This document shows positions 51,941-64,000 of a DNA stretch of 64,000 bases, in pieces. Under the pieces are notes generated by a model. That model was not told where the DNA came from and searched no databases. It saw only the letters and a list, made by a program, of their open reading frames with translations. Where the stretch lies: assembly GCA_014607495.2 (NCBI GenBank), contig CP053157.1, positions 11,470,001 through 11,534,000 of the forward strand, written 5' to 3'. A program made the translations under genes and the position numbers. Each line of letters begins with the position of its first letter. Position 1 is the stretch's first letter. This DNA comes from Carposina sasakii (taxonomy: Eukaryota > Arthropoda > Insecta > Lepidoptera > Carposinidae).

Positions 51941-52662
51941 ATTCCAACGCCACCACTATATGATAGCTAAATCTAAAAATACTAGATGTAGAGAACAAAA
52001 AAGATCACGACATTGACGTAGCAAGCAAGTCAACTGCCGATTTTTTTTGATAACTTTAATTGGGATTCCGGACGATTCCGTTCCTCTGACCTTGGACAGA
52101 CTAATAATAAGGATTACGCTAGCATGCACGTCAGAGGACTTACATCATCGAATTCAACGTAAGTCAAACGTAGCTCGATTGATGATGAAATTGTTGACCA
52201 AAATCCCTATGAGGCTGAGTGTTACCAGAATTTTGTAAAAGTCCATTTGTATACCTACCTGGTAACACCTCGGTAGGTTAGTTAGGACTTTCATCGAACA
52301 TCCCGATACTCTGCTGAAGAGTCCTAAATTTATTGTTATTGGAGGTACTAAAGGATATTGTTTTATAAAGAATGTTCTTATTTAGTTAGATCTCAAATAT
52401 ATAGGTACCTAACTAGATTAGAGTATAAATAACTCACTCGAAACTTATATTTGTAAAGTTACTTACCTACTTATATTTTATTTAACCAACCACGTACGTA
52501 CCTACGTGTGAATTATCAGAATATTCACTGATTATGTTGGTACATACTACAATCATCGAATTCCTGAGGTGATTACAATCATTACCTAATGATTTTAATA
52601 TAGGAATTATAGTAGTATCGTAGTACTTACCTATCGGCAAAATATTTTATATAACATAACGT
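51941..52662. other. Spacer, no feature seen
   Basis: AT-rich. The plus-strand ORF at 52047-52238 has no protein-like features. Confidence 0.4.
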
Positions 52663-52806
52663 AGCTTTCATACTATAGGGGCACAACACGAAAAAAATTA
52701 GTATTGGGAAAATGCGTTTAAGATGTAGTCGTGTTGATTTTGTATCCAAAGTGTAAAAAAACGAAATCACAAAATTTTCGAGATGTGCCCCTATAGTATG
52801 AAAGCT
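52663..52806. mobile_element. MITE with ATAGGGGCAC inverted repeats, copy 2
   Basis: Perfect 22-bp inverted ends (AGCTTTCATACT...GGGGCAC). The inner sequence is the reverse of the copy at 12269. Confidence 0.82.
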
Positions 52807-53702
52807 GCGATAAGGTTACGGGTTAAACGTTTGCAGTAAAAACTCCTTTTGATGAGAGAGCTCACTACATATGGTCGCACGCATATTTGTTACTGGAAGT
52901 TTTAGCACCCTGTATAAATTTTTACCTAATGTTTGTAACTTTTTGAATAGTGTACTAGTGGTAGTACACTTACTTGTGCTACATATTTACCTACTACAGA
53001 AATTGCCTGCCAATGTCACAACACAAGCAATTTAGTTTAATGTGTGTTGTAGATAATACGACAAAGAATTATGGGTGCGTAGAGTACACCTATTCAACGT
53101 GCCCATGGGCCTATTCTAAGTACGAGTAAGTACTTAGAATGAGTGTTATATTAGGTGAGTACTTACACTAAAATTATTCAGAGCCAATACTTCTGTGGTC
53201 TTATTTATGTTATCGATTTCGGTTGACTCATAGATAAGAATAGGAAGCCGCGCCGTGATCATACCCATCCCATCTTAGAAAAATGTATGGTTGTTTTAGC
53301 AATATGTGATGACATAGCCTTTTCTCTATTGGCCACAAATGTGGTAAACGTGAGAAACCCCAGTAGATACCGCTTTCCTACCCGATGAGAATACATGTCA
53401 GTGTTACTGTTTTTTTGCCAGTTTTACACAACGCCTGCAACAATGGAACGTTAAATCCGATTATCCAAGTTTGTGAGCAATCTTGCGATTCTCATTACGA
53501 AGTCTTCGTGAAAGTGACGAGAGTTTTATGAATAGAGAAAGTACAGGTCCGCTAGTCTGCAAGTCTGCAACTTATTATGACGAGGCGCTATTAATTAGAG
53601 CTGTTTAAAGCTTTGCACCAAGTCTTGGTGACGTCAAAGAATAACTATGTTAAAAATAATAAGACGACCAAGAACATGGGACAAAAAGACCTAAGGGTGC
53701 CT
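52807..53702. other. Spacer, no feature seen
   Basis: No gene or repeat supported. Confidence 0.4.
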
Positions 53703-53830
53703 TACCACCAGAGATGTACTATGCTAATTTGGTACGGATGCATGTGATATTCATTGGTCCACGATAATATAACGAATTGGTTGGTGGATATCATCCATAG
53801 CAGCGTAGCATAACACATTGGTGAAAAGGC
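53703..53830. mobile_element. CACCAGAGATGT-family MITE
   Basis: TTACCACCAGAGATGTACTA at the left, and CGTAGCATAACACATTGGTG with AAAGGCAGCC at the right, are imperfect inverted ends matching 16921-17082. Confidence 0.62.
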
Positions 53831-55656
53831 AGCCTAAGACCTAGATGATGATAATGATAATATCTTAATTGATTCCACCTCAGGAGCCTATCAGTAAAGT
53901 ACTAATTATTGGGAATGTCGTTGCCCTCCATCGACTCCCACGAAATAGGACGAACGGTGAACAACCTCTCCCGGGTTTACCCCAAAGTCGAAAGAGTTCG
54001 GTATAACCTAAGCTTAGAGGCGGGCACTCAAATTCAGACCCATATTCAGAGGTATGAATGATCGAACAAAGAAAAGTCAGCAGTGCTACATTTTTGAGAT
54101 GTTATTCATTGCTGGTCGAGTACCTTTCAAGCAGAGGGCGTGGGTTCAATGAGTTCCCTGCCTGTTTGTCGTAGTCATATATTCAATCAAAGAAATATAC
54201 AGCAGAACGACCGTCAGGATCGCGAATAGATGCAGATAATACCGACCGCAGTGGAGGTAATTGCATGTTCTGAAAATTGTTAAATGACACTACTAGCTTT
54301 GACTGTACGGTTACTGAACCGACGCGATGGCGGACATTTAGAGTAGTTAAATTATTTACAGCAGAACGACCGTCAGGATCGCGAATATCTTGTTGCGTGC
54401 TCTGAGGGCGGCCTACGTTCAGCAATAGGCTGATTATGATGACTACACATAATTGAGTGTTTCCAAATAACATGGCTATCACACCGAACCACATAAAACT
54501 ATAAATGATACACAGGCGGATACTCGTGCCTCTGAATATTAGGTGGAGATTCCACCCGAAAAAATCACCCTTGAATCCTTGATATCCCAAGTGCTTTGGG
54601 ATCTTTGGGTATTACCTAAAAAGTGGTTATTAAGGTACCTATTAGGTTAAGGTAAGACTTGCTGGTAGGTATAGAGCTCAATGTGAAGGTCTTGACTTGA
54701 CTTATGTTCCTTGATTTACGGTCCCCTAGACCTAGATGGAGCAGAGGGCCTCCACAGATCTCCGCCACCCCGTTCGGTTCTGAGCTTCGCGTTTTCAATG
54801 TGAAGGTGCTATAACCTCTAGGTAAGTGGTTTAGTTATTATCCTGAAAGGAGTGGCACGTGATCTAATCCACTTTACAAGTAGATCAGGCCGTTTTATGA
54901 TGAAGCATGACAAAGCCACATTTTGCAAATGGGAGCAAACAATAAATAACCTTTGCGTGAGTTAAACCTAATAGGTACGGCCTCCAGGGCATGGATGTAC
55001 CTGAAAGTACTTTATGTTGATAGCGTAAGTATACAGGGTATGGGTGACAGCCATGCAAATACTGAAATGCTGAACAAGTTCCATTTTGTTGAATTATACG
55101 ACAGTGTTATAACTCGCAGGAAATGAATTTTTGGTTTGATTAATTATCAGTAGCCTTTGCTCTCCGCGCCAATTGTATTGGACGATCTTGTGACTAATTA
55201 AATTGACTTATTGGTTATTCTGTGATACATTGCTGGTTTTTTGGTTCACTTGTGACTCTCTATTAGGGTTGATCAGGTTTTTGAACTTTTTTGGGAGTAA
55301 CTTTTTTTTAAATATTTTTTTCGTTTCAAATTTTATTTTTAAGTCATTATCTAAGGCCTAAATAAAGGAACTTAACTATATTTTTCCTGAAAATATGAAA
55401 AATACGTGGAAATTTTCGCAGGAAAAAGGTTAGTTCGTTTTATTAGGCCTTAGACAATAACTTTAAAATATTTTTTTTAAAACGAAAAATCGACTTCCTC
55501 CCAAAACTCGAGCTTACTAAAGTAAAATTTAAATAAAGGGCAAATATATATTGCGTTAAGCCGTGTACGACGTTTAGGAGGCATAATATTGTCAGATTTA
55601 TATGCCAGCAAATGATTAAATAGGCCACATGACAAAAGATAGAAATGACTAGGGGA
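53831..55656. other. Spacer with short repeat fragments
   Basis: A direct repeat CAGCAGAACGACCGTCAGGA occurs twice, near 54200 and 54360. A CTATTGCAGTCC-family fragment is near 54395-54430. The minus-strand ORF at 54183-54590 spans the repeats and looks non-genic. Confidence 0.4.
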
Positions 55657-56064
55657 TTCGGCGGGAAAAGCTGGAAGGGTGCAGGTGTAATTTTCTTGTG
55701 AAAATCAAAAATTATTTGTAAATGGCTTGCATGTGTCCGTAAAGTGATGTTTTCTGGTAGATAACTTATATTTTGATTACTTGTGATGTGAATCTAGTGC
55801 GTGTGCATGGTTTTATACGCAGGTAAGCCGAGTAAAACTTTAGCCGAATTACGATCTCTTCATGGGCGCATGTAAGTTGTTTCTGCAATAATTTTTTATT
55901 TTGACTAACTTTACACTTGTTCTTGAGGATTTTCCCGACGTTTCCATTCATCATCATCATTATCATCCATCATAAATTCAGAAATCATTTACTAAAGACA
56001 ATGGCTGTATGGGCTTAGTTCCCCTTGCCTTTCCTTCGAGGTAAACTAAACAAAAAAAAAAAAA
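55657..56064 (+). repeat. Interspersed repeat, complete unit
   Basis: It begins TTCGGCGGGAAAAGCTGG and ends CGAGGTAAACTAAACAAA plus an A-run. Both halves recur in swapped order at 63590-64000, and an inverted end fragment lies at about 62670-62705. Confidence 0.7.
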
Positions 56065-56569
56065 GAAATGACTAAGCTTCGAAACTTTACGTCTGACAAT
56101 ATATAGGTATAAGCAACATATAATTACACTCCTTCTTCTGGCCCTGTTCCCAATCATTTGGGGTCGGTGCAATATGTAGGTACTCTTCTTTCATTCATCC
56201 CTATTATCCGTCATCTCGTTATTCTCATGTCTACCTCTTCTTCTATAACCATCTTACTTCGGACACGGCTTAACGCAACATATAATTACACGACTTAACA
56301 CAATTATCTTCATCTTCATAAGCCTATTGCAGTCCACTACTGGACGTAGGCTTCCCCCTGCCATAGGGGGATTTTGTTACTAAAAAGTTCCACTATCTTT
56401 TTTTCGGCGGTCCATCGGCGTCCATCATCAGACCTTCGTTTCCTTTATATTATGTGTAGCTGACCAAAATTCTCTATAAAAATATATAAACGGACTACTC
56501 GTGCCTATTATATTTGAGGATATCCCTAGATTCCTTAGAGATTCCATCATCAGATGTTATGTTATATAT

Positions 56570-57356
56570 GTAGGTGACCAAAAGGCTCAGTAAAAGTGTA
56601 AAAACAGACTACATGTGCCTACAATATTCGAGGATTGCCCTCGATTTCTCCAAGATCCCATCATCAGATCCTGATGTGGTGAATATGGGACCAAACTGGA
56701 AGTATCTCGACGCCAATGAGGAGCTGCTAAATAAACTCGAACGTCTACAGAATTTAGGTATCCGATTTATATACGGACTACGTAAATTGATCACGTATCT
56801 CACTTTCGTAAAGAGTTAAAATCCCGATTCGTTTTCGCCGGAATACTCATCTATTAACACTCCTTTTTAAAATTTTAAATTATCGTTTTCTCCGTTATAT
56901 CTCAGTGAGCGCTTTAAATATCTCTTTTCAAGAGATCGGCCTCTCCGATCCAATACGGCATCACTGCTACAAACTCCCCGATTTAATTCTGGGGCTTTTG
57001 GGTATTCTTTCTCGGTTCGGGCGGTTAAGCTCTGGAATGAATACCCCACACGGTTAGAGATTGTCACACTGTGGCACATTTAGGGAAAAGCTGAAGGATC
57101 ACTACCTGTCCATTATATGAATATGCTGTCATTTGTTTTTTCTCCTTTTTTTTCTTAATGTAGTTTTGTAGTTTCTTAGAATTTGTTTAATTGCACATGT
57201 TACCCTGTTGTTAACAATTTCTCTTTACTTGCTTGGCTTGCTGGAAGAGATCTCTGGTAGAGATAAGCTTGCCATTGTACATGCATCTCTTCTTTAATGT
57301 TGTATGCCATATTTCTTTTTGTGTATGTGCAATAAAGAATAAAGAAAGAATAAAGA
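56570..57356 (+). mobile_element. Jockey/CR1-like LINE fragment, 3' end
   Basis: The ORF2 tail is visible in shifted frames: LERLQNLGIRFIYGLRK, YLSERFKYLFSRDRPLRS, RAVKLWNE, SLKDHYLS. The 3' UTR ends in repeated AATAAAG. Several frameshifts and stops make it dead. Confidence 0.72.
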
Positions 57357-57930
57357 AAAAACATACAGACAATTTGATAACCTCTCTTTTTGAAGTCGGT
57401 TAAAAAAATACCAAAAGATGATTTTCAAAAAAAAAGTTGGTCAAAAAATAACTGATCACTCCTAATGGAGAGTCACAAGCGATCCAAAAAACAGCACGTG
57501 TCACACAATCACCAATAAGCCCATTTAATAGTCACAGGATCGCCCGATACAATTGGCACGGAGAGCAAAGATTTAGTGATAATCAAATAAAAAATACATT
57601 TCCTGTGAGTAATAACACTGCCGTATTACTCACCACAATGGTACTTGTTCAGCATTTGCCTGGCTGTCACCCACACCCTGTATTACCTCTACCTACCTAC
57701 TTTACCTACCTACGTGAGTAGTAAATGGGTATAAACTTAAATAATGTAAGTGTATTGTGATGAGATTGTGAGATAATGAGAAAGTAACTCTGTCCATCTA
57801 TCTGTTCGTGCATTAATCCTATACTTATATCTGGCTGTCACGTTGTGGTAATAGTCTGCTTGTGCTGTCTGATTTCATGAGCTTTTTCACAACCAAATTG
57901 GATATTCTCTTGTATATCTCCTAATTCCGT
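57357..57930. other. Spacer, no feature seen
   Basis: AT-rich flank between two LINE fragments; 57470-57660 resembles the reverse of 55030-55200, an inverted repeat pair. Confidence 0.4.
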
Positions 57931-57949
57931 CTGTAGGCAGGCACCCAAT

Positions 57950-58735
57950 CAGTGGCTATCTTTGCCCATCTGTCGGGTGCATTCGACATACGTGTCCGGC
58001 CCAATTCCACTTCAGTCTTGCGGTCTGCGCTCTAACGTCAGCGACACTAGTTTTGAAGCGCAGTATGGTGTTCCTAATACGGTCAGTGCGTTTTACTCCC
58101 AGGATACTGAGTTCCATTATTTCCATTGCTCTCTGACAAACCTTGAGCTTGGACTTCTGATGTTCGGTTAGTGACCAAGTTTGTGCGCCGTAAGTTAGGA
58201 ATAGACAGGATGCACCTATCAACGAGTTTGCGTTTCAGAGATAATGGGAGGTTGCCCTTCATCAGCTCCTTCATGGACCAGTAGCTCCTCCAGGCATTAG
58301 AAATGCGACGTTCTATTTCCTTGTTTTGCCTGTTTTCAAAGGACACTATCTGGCCCATGTAGGTGTACTCGTCAACGTTTTGTACTCTTATGTCCTGCCC
58401 ATCAACCACTACCTTTTGCTTTGCGCCATTGGTCATGAGCTGGGTTTTTGACCGATTCATCATCAATCCAACCTCAAGGCTCGCAGTTGTTGTTGCGCAG
58501 CTTGCAGAAGTTGTGCCGATGCCGAAAACAGTACAATGTCGTCGGCGAAACGAAGGTTATGAAGCCTGCGGTCACCGATAACAATGCCCCTGCCTTGCCA
58601 TGGAACCGCAATTTTTTTTAAACTTCTTGCGAGGTACACGTGAATAGTTTTGGAGACAGAGGGTTTCCCTGTTTAACGCCTTTTTCTCTTATAAATGATG
58701 GACCCGAAGATTCTAGTTTACCTCTTCATAACATG
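57950..58735 (-). pseudogene. RTE-type LINE reverse transcriptase fragment
   Basis: In sense: GVKQGNPLSPKLF, then RFADDIVLFSAS (the catalytic FADD), VDEYTYMGQIVSFENRQNKE, SNAWRSYWSMKELMKG, then after a frameshift near 58205 LTYGAQTWSLTEHQKSKL and LKWNWAGHVCRM. This is the C-terminal half of an RTE/BovB-like ORF, broken by frameshifts. Confidence 0.85.
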
Positions 58736-59449
58736 TCTTGGTCCTACCTATAATGCCTATATCCGAGGAGTGGTTGCTGACAACAGCTGCTATCATACCA
58801 TATAAGGAGAGTGTGGTAACCAGCAGAGCGGATAACTGAATAGCGCACACGCCTCGATACGCTTTTTGGGCACGCAATTTGATGATTTCAGAATCCGAGA
58901 CGAAACTCTGTAGGCTGGTAGATAATTATAAATGAAATTGTATTAGGCGTTACAGTATATTATAAGAATGGTAGATATTTTATACGAACAATAATTAGGT
59001 ATCTAGTTATCTGCTAGTCATGTAAATTATCCTTAGAGAGGTGCAAACTGCACACCCACTTTTCACAAGTATTCGTCAGTCCCATGTGGTAAAGGGAGAA
59101 CCTACCGCCGCCGGTTTTAAGATACAACTAAGTACTACAATATAGCGAGCGACATTATAACAAATTCATTTTTATTTTTACGACTAAGTAAGTATAATTA
59201 ATATTCACGAGAGATACTTGTATCCTCTAACTAAAATTACCTAAATGGTTAGCGCCAGGAGCCTCGTCCGTTCGTCCTTTATTCGTCCCTTATGACAAGG
59301 TGCACCTCGGACAGAAGAGTGAGGTGAACATTGACTGTTAAAAACCATAATTACTCATCACTAGATGGCAATATTATACTACATTTTAGTAATAAAGTAC
59401 CCTGATAAAAGCGCTAGTGTCTTTGTAATTTTAATACGGTTATTTCAAG
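58736..59449. other. Spacer, no feature seen
   Basis: A short inverted piece of the 8500-type repeat tail (AAATGAAATTGTATTAGGCG) lies near 58930. Confidence 0.4.
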
Positions 59450-59545
59450 GTGAGCCTCGGACGGCCGTGTGGTTATGAGTCCTGGGTTCGAATCCCGGTA
59501 GGTGCAAACAGATCCGAGTCATGGATGTATTTTAATACGTTGCTT
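59450..59545 (+). mobile_element. SINE family A head fragment
   Basis: GAGTCCTGGGTTCGAATCCC, GGTAGGTGCAAACA and GAGTCATGGATGTATTTTAA match 948-1090 with deletions. Confidence 0.65.
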
Positions 59546-59559
59546 AGTGTTAGTCTTAA

Positions 59560-59925
59560 CCATTTCATTTTTCCGAACATCAGTATATTTTCAGGTATAT
59601 TGCTGACAGTCAGTATTTTGGGTATATTGTGGTTGACGTTATGGCAACACCGTAGTGCGTGATTTTAGTAATTTACCCGATAAAATGTGCTAGAATTCGT
59701 TTGCGAACATAATGGGGTTACATTCCCAGAGCAGTTTTTACATACGTGTGGTTACAGCTAGTGCAAAGGTGTAAGTTACAGATATGACACTTTTTCGGCA
59801 CGTATATTTCATCAGTTTTTCCGAACATAGTATATTTATAATATATTGCTGGCATACAGTATTTTTGGGTATAAATTGTGAGTTGACCACCACAACAGAG
59901 TGGACTACAGTGCGTCCAGATCGTA
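59560..59925 (+). repeat. Diverged direct duplication
   Basis: 59570-59660 and 59818-59915 share CCGAACAT...AGTATATTT, ATATTGCTG, CAGTATTTT, GGGTATA and a final TAGTGCG/CAGTGCG. The function is unknown. Confidence 0.5.
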
Positions 59926-60147
59926 TATAGTTAAGCAATCAATGCCCCTTTCAAATCCATTGGGGACTTTCAGAGATAGATGTTCCTCAAAGTTTAATTA
60001 TACATATATCATAGATGATGTTTAAAAAAATATGATGCAAAGTGAGTAAGTTACAGATATGACTTATTAAAATAAAACGGCTAGAGCGCCAGGCATATAT
60101 ACGTAGTAATACTACCTATTACAATATCATGGGCCATCTGGTTCAAA

Positions 60148-60329
60148 GGCCTACATAGTATAAATCAGAGTTGCAAAATGTATGTTCGCCTAAAACTTTA
60201 CAACTACTGGACCGATTTTAATGCGGTTTGCACCATAAGATAGAGCGTAATTTACAGATTGCATACATTCAAATTCGTTATGTTTCATGAATATCAGTCT
60301 ACCCGGACGAATTCGGGACGGACCGCTAG
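60148..60329 (+). mobile_element. Helitron-like element
   Basis: ACTACTGGACCGATTTTAAT is in the body. The end reads CGGGACGGACCGCTAG then T. Confidence 0.5.
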
Positions 60330-61653
60330 TTTATCTATAATTTTAAGAAACAGATTTATAAACAAAAATGTGTCGGCAATTTTAAAAACAAAGCAAGGTG
60401 TTAAGGATGAAGGAGGTTGTGTAAATTTTAATCCTTCGAAAAGGATGTTAAAATATAACTCTAATATTTATTGTGAGTATGAGTAAATAAAACGTGTTAA
60501 GAAAATCTGTATTTTTATTGGTATATCTGTCCTATGTTAGTCGCTATATTTCAGTATTTTTTTGAGGTGCCTCGGTATTTTCGTAAAATTTAATCTGGTC
60601 ACACTGTACTGCGTTACATTGGCGCTAAAACTCCGCTCCTATCATGACGTCATGGCCTCACGATTGCCACACGACTCACTTCATAATCCCACCTCCTCTT
60701 TTATAACTTCTTCATGATATATAGCCATTCCTCTTGTGCTGGCAAATAGTTAATGTGGATCACTTTCGGCCCTTAATTGGCGAGCACATGCATTCTTTTT
60801 ATGGTAAACAAGTCCACGATCATGTATCACCCTTATATAGATGCAGTAATGATGCAGTATTAGGTACATACAGCCACAGATATGATAATACAGCTCATAC
60901 ACATAAAACTGTATAAGTATAGTAGGTATATAATGAAAATGCATGGGCGGATCGTGAACTTGTGGGGCCCTGGGCTAAAACAATAGGGATGTTTACGGTT
61001 TTTTTAATTGTATTTATATCGAAAGATCATAAAATAAAAGAAACATTTGCGAAAGAGAAACTTCGCTAGTGTGAAAACTTTCCGGGATATAACGATTTCA
61101 AAATCACAATTTTAGACTTGCCAAAAAACGCTCCATACTGTAGCTCCATACAAACGGCTACCACAATTATGACGTCACTCTTCGCATAAAAGAAGATTTG
61201 TTCTGCAGCTATTTTAAATATTGCGTTTATAAATATGGTCATAAAGCAAAAGTTGCTGTAAATGATGCAGGTGTAGGTTATGTGTTATATGTGATGTTAT
61301 AATTTTCAATTAATTTTACATTTGAAAAATGGACTTGCCCACTTATTTTTGAAGGCTTATTACTACCTCATTTTGTAATTTTACAGGTATAATTTGATTC
61401 TGGTAAGCATAAATGTCATTAAAATTCAACCATAGTAAATATACCCATTTAGGGGCCTACCAAATTACTCAACTTATAGCCAAAGAACCAAAGAATATAC
61501 TACTCCAAAGAACTGTTTTCGATAGTGATGTCAATAAGTAGATATGAAAAAAAGGACAATAAAATAATTTAATTTATTTAATGTGACAAAATGTTTTTGT
61601 ATACAGACAGCGACTGTACAACATTAATGCAAAATAATTCGTCATCCGAGTAT
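60330..61653. other. Spacer, no feature seen
   Basis: AT-rich; no gene, RNA or recognised repeat. Confidence 0.4.
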
Positions 61654-61763
61654 TGACCCGGTAGCTCAGTGGTTAGAGCGCTAGCACGGTATGCAGAGGT
61701 CGTGGGTTCGATTCCCACTCGGGTGAGGAATTTTTTCCATTTCTTTGTTAATAATTTTATAAT
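61654..61763 (+). mobile_element. SINE family B with well-kept tRNA-like head
   Basis: GACCCGGTAGCTCAGTGG, a D-arm, then GTGGGTTCGATTCCCAC and CTCGGGTGA fold as a tRNA with 6 of 7 acceptor pairs. Position 33 is C instead of the invariant U and the anticodon stem is poor. The SINE tail GGAATTTTTTCC follows, so it is not a working tRNA. Confidence 0.75.
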
Positions 61764-61794
61764 GCAAAATAATTAGACATGTTATGTGTGTTAC

Positions 61795-62400
61795 TAGGGC
61801 TGCCATAAGTTAAATTACGGTCCCAGGACCAAAACTTCAAAAGATATTTCCCCGGACTGTCTCGAAAAAAAATACAGTAAAATAAAAACATACATAGGCA
61901 CGGGGGTGGGCTATATTATATACCGCACCAATTTTGACTACACCTATAGGCGATACCTACATTATTTAAAAGAAGTATTAACAGCAGTAGAAGCGGTGAG
62001 CGAAGCGAGCGCGAAATATTTTAACGGTTTTTTGGCACACAAGTTGCCATCTACTTCTAAAAAATTCAGGCTCTATGTAGAATGTATTATGAAAATGGCG
62101 ATGCGGGTGAAATGAACGAGAATATTTTTTCACATTTTACCGTAAACGCTTAGATTACCTACATCTTAAAAAGGTATTGGCACTAACGAGAAGTAATATT
62201 TTTGCTAACGCACATTAGGGAAACTCAGAGGGAGAACCTGTAGCGCGAGCGAAGTGAGCGTGATATTTTTATGGTTTTTGCCACATACCTCTGATTGTCA
62301 ATTACCTCTGGAAATGCAGGCTCTACCAAGAATTTGTGACGATGGCTAAAGCATAATGGAAATCAAAAGAACGACAATTAATTTACTATTTTATTGATGC
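61795..62400 (+). repeat. Degraded repeat with internal duplication
   Basis: It starts at a hAT-like end, TAGGGCTGCCATAAG. Two diverged segments (about 61990-62110 and 62240-62350) share GAGCGAA..GAGCG, ATTTTTATGGTTTTT-like text and CAGGCTCTA. It is non-coding. Confidence 0.4.
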
Positions 62401-63284
62401 GGCGGTGACATTGTGTGACAAGGGGGTGGGAGGGGTTCTAAATTTCGTGACGTCACCTTTTTATTCAATAATCTCTAAATATAAATTTGCAAAAAAGCTA
62501 AATGTGACGTCACACTAGGGAGGGGGGGCATCCCACAAATGTGACCAGCTGTGGCAAGGAGGGGGGGAGGGGCAAAAAATCATGAAATTCGTGTGACGTA
62601 ATTTATGGATGACCCCTTATTTAAAAACCCCGCCTAGACCGGACGGATGGCAGCTAGACCGCGCAAATTTTTTTTTGTTTAGTTTATCCCGAAGGAAAGG
62701 CAATAAGGTAGATCCGCCCCTGTGAAAATGATTTTAAATAGTATTACCTACATACTATAGAGAGCAATGAGCAATAGGTACAGCAATACATTCTTTGGCT
62801 CAGATGTAGTTCCACCAAATAGATCCTTTAAAGGATGGCGCTAGTTACTATGTGTGTCTTCATGATCGCTACATACTACATACAAAAATGTTAGTTCCGA
62901 AATCAGGCATAGGAGTTATTGTATAAAACGGATTCTACAAGCAAGCAAGCACAATTTTTTTGTAATAGCGCTCCATTTTATATTGTTACGCATTCTTCCT
63001 TTTATGGTCGATAATGCCGCCATCTATCGCCATCTTTCGACTTTTTTGTATACCGCCATCTTGTGGATCTTATTTGGTTTTGCGTTTTGTTTAATCACAA
63101 ACAAAACGACCACATTGAATTCAAATATATGTAAAATTTTATGTCACGTCGCACAGAACAGTTAGGATTCATATATTTTTCTACTCACTAAAAACTGTAA
63201 AAACTGCAGTTTGGTTTGCATTTTTTTTTTTTTTATTTATTTATTAACTTATCGAAGGTCGGCTTGTCCCAGAACATAAGCCAT
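62401..63284. other. G-rich repeat-like spacer
   Basis: 62405-62620 has repeated GTGACGTCAC motifs and G-runs (GGGAGGGGGGG). The remainder is AT-rich with an inverted fragment of the 55657 repeat near 62670. Confidence 0.35.
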
Positions 63285-63503
63285 ACACTGAATATGCCAT
63301 TTTTGTTTAGAAAATGTATTCCAGTTTATGAATTTGGATGTTCTGTGTGATCGTATAAATCAAAAATTTTTTTGAAAATGGAAACGTGGCAAAAGATACC
63401 TCAAAAACGACCACAGAAGTTACGCCATAAACGGAAGATATAACACAGAACATCCAAAATTTGGGATATGTCAGTATTTTCACAGAAATGGCATATTCAG
63501 TGT
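63285..63503. repeat. 219-bp foldback element
   Basis: Outer arms ACACTGAATATGCCAT (63285-63300) and 63488-63503 are perfectly inverted. Inner TTTGGATGTTCTGTGT pairs with ACACAGAACATCCAAA. Confidence 0.8.
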
Positions 63504-63589
63504 TTATATTTGCGTTTTGTTGTCTTTAATCGTAATGGCTAAAGTTTTAAAAAAACGGCATCTCCTCATTGGCTATGTCTCATTTTTTG

Positions 63590-64000
63590 TTTAGTTTAAC
63601 TAACTTTACACTGTTCTTGAGGATTTTCCCGACGTTTCCACATCACAAGTTATCTACCATAAATTCATCACTTTACTAAAGACAATGGCTGTATGGGCTT
63701 AGTTCCCCTTGCCTTTCCTTCGAGGTTAAACTAAACAAAAAAAAATTTCCTGTTTTCCCGAACTGATTTTACATTCGGCGGGAAAAGCTGGCAGGGTGCA
63801 GGTGTAATTTTCTGTGTGAAAATCAAAAATATTTGTAAATCCAGCTTGCTTTGTCCATAAAGTGATGTTTTCTGGTAGATAAGTTATATCCCTTTTTATT
63901 TATGATTATTGATGGAATCTATCGTGTGACGTTTTGTTTTATACGCAGGTAAGCCGAGTCTTTAGCCGGATTACGATCTCTTCATGGGCGCATGAAGTTG
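63590..64000 (+). repeat. Two partial units of the 55657 repeat in head-to-tail order
   Basis: The 3' half (63590-63749) is followed after 24 bp by the 5' half of a next unit (63774 to the window edge). This points to a tandem array continuing outside. Confidence 0.7.

Noticed and set aside
54183..54590. 135-codon minus-strand ORF
   Set aside because: It contains a repeated RDPDGRSAV segment from a DNA direct repeat and repeat-family sequence; no gene-like features.
61654..61726. Functional tRNA gene
   Set aside because: U33 is replaced by C, the anticodon stem does not pair, and the sequence continues into the SINE body seen in other copies.

Overview
The window looks like nuclear DNA of a moth or butterfly. 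It is AT-rich, with long introns and gene-poor spacers. It is full of interspersed repeats of a lepidopteran type: short Helitron-like elements ending in CTAG, tRNA-derived SINEs, hAT-type and other MITEs, and RTE-like and Jockey/CR1-like LINE fragments. The two actins are of the insect cytoplasmic A3/A4 class. Calls rest on reading frames, splice signals and family knowledge; no database was searched.

Region 1 (1-16,697, + strand): the 3' part of a SUN-domain nuclear-envelope gene (Klaroid-like), cut by the left window edge. Nine exons join in phase into a nucleoplasmic domain, a transmembrane segment, a luminal coiled coil and a complete SUN domain. A tenth, alternative last exon (9275-9615) is phase-compatible with the transmembrane exon. 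It would replace the whole coiled coil and SUN domain with a short luminal tail rich in N-glycosylation sequons. Its introns hold many repeats. A 419-bp nested palindrome lies in the presumed 3' UTR.

Region 2 (about 20.9-24.6 kb, - strand): cytoplasmic actin gene 1, convergent with the SUN gene. It has a leader exon and intron, a TATA box, an inverted CCAAT and CArG boxes.

Region 3 (24.9-33.9 kb): a 796-bp Helitron-like element carrying a 127-bp minisatellite, then a 7.2-kb errantivirus-type (Ty3/gypsy) LTR element on the - strand. Its gag and pol are intact and joined by a textbook -1 frameshift signal. Its env is broken.

Region 4 (33.9-42.3 kb): spacer with a GC-rich, actin-promoter-like island and nested hAT MITEs, then cytoplasmic actin gene 2 on the - strand. 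The two actins differ at one residue (C273N). They are nearly identical through the coding intron but diverge sharply over the last roughly 137 bp of coding sequence, which points to gene conversion.

Region 5 (42.3-64 kb): no recognisable host gene. It holds repeats, LINE fragments, a hairpin and two unassigned ORFs. The right edge enters a repeat arranged head-to-tail.

The SUN protein is expected to anchor LINC complexes that couple the nucleus to the cytoskeleton, including actin. The physical closeness of SUN and actin genes here need not be functional.
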